A DNA stretch of 64,000 nt, from contig WACJ01000353.1 in the NCBI GenBank assembly GCA_008973525.1, positions 124,001-188,000 of the forward strand. The letters run 5' to 3'. Source of the stretch: Stenopsyche tienmushanensis (lineage: Eukaryota > Arthropoda > Insecta > Trichoptera > Stenopsychidae). The notes beneath the pieces are model-generated. The model saw nothing but the letters and a program-made list of their open reading frames with translations. It was not told where the DNA came from and made no database searches. Positions 62,719 through 64,000 of this stretch are shown piece by piece. The position numbers were made by a program, and so were the translations under genes. Numbering within the stretch: position 1 is the stretch's first letter; the number at the start of each line of letters is the position of its first letter.

Positions 62719-64000
62719 ACAGGTTTTTCACTTCAAATTGGACGTTTTACAAACCAAATTGGATGTTTTTAAAATCAAACTGGATGCTTTACAAATCAAA
62801 CTGGACGTTTTACAAAACAAATCGGACGTTACAAATTAAATTAAACAAATGGATTATTTACTAATCAGGTATTTATTTGTCAGTATACATACATATGCAC
62901 AAAGTTAATAAGATTAACGATGTAAAAATCTTAATATATTCATTTTTTTTTAAATGTGTATACATATAAGAAAAGCAAAAATACAAAAGAAGTAACACAA
63001 AAATAAACAATTATAGAATCAAAGAAGATTATATGTAAGAGCAAAAGAAAACAGAAAAATAAAGGGATATGGATTAAACAAAAATATTAAAACAAAAGGT
63101 CAGAGATATAATTATGTAATTTTAATTTAATACTTTATTTAATTTATAACTTTGACAGCAGCTGCTGGAAATTTCATATATATTCATGATATATTTGTAG
63201 CAATTTGTAGTCATTGTTGCAATAGACTCATTTATTACATTTTCCAAACTTAGAATGTTTGTTGGATCCGCTAAAAAATTCTTAGCAAAAAATTTCTCTT
63301 CGATAAGACTTTGGTGAATATGGTGTATGACCTGACTTTTCAATAAGCTCACGCACTTCTTGAGTGTGATGAATGCATGCATTGTGCAAAATTAACTATA
63401 CCAAATTCAAAAAAAAATCTTGTAGTTTTTCAAATAACCGTTGTAGAAATGAAGAGAAAATATTTGAATTAACATCGGAGTGAGAAATAGTTTGTTGCCA
63501 TATTATTCCATCGATATTCATAGTCACTCTCACTGTTGGTAATGACACGTATGCTGATCTATTCATTTATCGACCTTTTGTTCGTCGATATCGATAATTG
63601 ATTGGCGATGTTGTGAACATTTTAATGCATACTCCTTTCTTTTATTCATTGTAATTAATGAGTTTCTGCGGTCGGGTTCAACTGATGCACATTTTAGCGT
63701 GATTCTCATTTTTTTAAATCCATTATGGATTGTTGTAACACTCAAATTTATATTTTTATTTTCTAAAATCTTATTACAATTTTTTTGTTAAAGTGATATC
63801 CGAATTTTCCGATTAACTATTTTTCCGATTTCATTTATTAGCTCTGATGACAATTTATTATATCTTTTACTGCCGCGTTTTTTTCTATATATTCTCCACC
63901 ACCGTTGTTATCATTCATCAACTTTTTTATAAAATTCTATAAAGCGTCCTATTTGTTTTGTAAAACGTCAAATTCGGTTTGTAAAACGTCCAACTTGATT
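62719..64000 (-). mobile_element. Larger foldback element: 21-nt-unit inverted arms around a broken transposase-like gene (runs off window)
   Basis: The left arm (62719-62840) starts ACAGGTTTTTCACTTCAAAT and continues with about five units of the form ACAAATCAAACTGGACGTTT. At 63944 the inverted arm begins and continues to the window end with units like GTAAAACGTCCAACTTGATT. The inner edges match: GACGTTTTACAAAACAAAT occurs in both arms in opposite orientation. The 1.1-kb interior encodes, on the minus strand, a helix-turn-helix-like block (about 63880-63745), then LSVTTIHNGFKKMRITLKCA and SVEPDRRNS, then the stretch VNSNIFSSFLQRLFE. It ends with a possible C-terminal block at 63382-63122 (PTNILSLENVINESIATMTT). 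The order resembles IS630/Tc1-type DDE transposases. Stops and frameshifts make it inactive. The assignment rests on motif resemblance only. Confidence 0.6.

Larger units (their letters stand above)
53009..64000 (+). other. cac intron after IIIS1 (more than 11 kb, open at window end)
   Basis: Donor GTGAAAC at 53009 follows IIIS1. No downstream cac exon (IIIS2 onward) is recognisable up to 64000. The DNA is AT-rich with a pogo/Tigger remnant, foldback elements and dispersed repeats. Short open frames between them show no recognisable domain. Confidence 0.75.

Overview
This is a nuclear genomic window from an arthropod, most likely an insect. Short GC-rich, CpG-rich coding exons sit in AT-rich, repeat-littered non-coding DNA. 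Spliceosomal introns are everywhere. One gene is a clear orthologue of insect cacophony (the CaV2 calcium-channel alpha1 subunit), including its two insect-type pairs of mutually exclusive exons. The order of insect cannot be fixed from sequence alone.

Layout. (1) 1-2573, + strand: the last ten exons of an unrecognised, disordered, Ser/Pro/Asp-rich protein with repeated W-D-V motifs. All introns are 68-81 nt and one is a GC-AG intron. (2) 4330-6367, - strand: a complete six-exon Orc4 (origin recognition complex subunit 4), convergent with gene 1, with a palindromic E2F-type site about 60 bp upstream of its ATG. (3) 6368-38923: about 32 kb with no supportable coding gene. It holds MITE-like elements, dispersed repeats, a possible RTE-like LINE tail, an R1-like LINE remnant and a small GC island. 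(4) 38924-53008 and beyond, + strand: the 5' half of cac, from the N-terminus to segment IIIS1. Intron 1 (6.8 kb) contains an extremely GC-rich island (about 39.9-42.2 kb) with two consensus CRE octamers and a candidate alternative first exon, then a dead mariner. Domain I has mutually exclusive IS4 exons separated by a perfect 20-bp CG-repeat hairpin. The I-II loop has mutually exclusive exons over the beta-subunit (AID) site and a 21-nt microexon. (5) 53009-64000: an intron of more than 11 kb containing a TA-flanked pogo/Tigger remnant, a foldback derivative, and at the window edge part of a larger element. The long inverted ends of that element are arrays of a roughly 21-nt unit, and its interior carries a broken transposase-like gene resembling the IS630/Tc1 type.

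The genes are functionally independent: replication initiation (Orc4), presynaptic calcium entry (cac) and an unknown protein. The best candidates for something undescribed are the 21-nt-unit foldback family (62719 to the window end, with short derivatives at 58845 and 32973) and the hairpin between the two IS4 exons.
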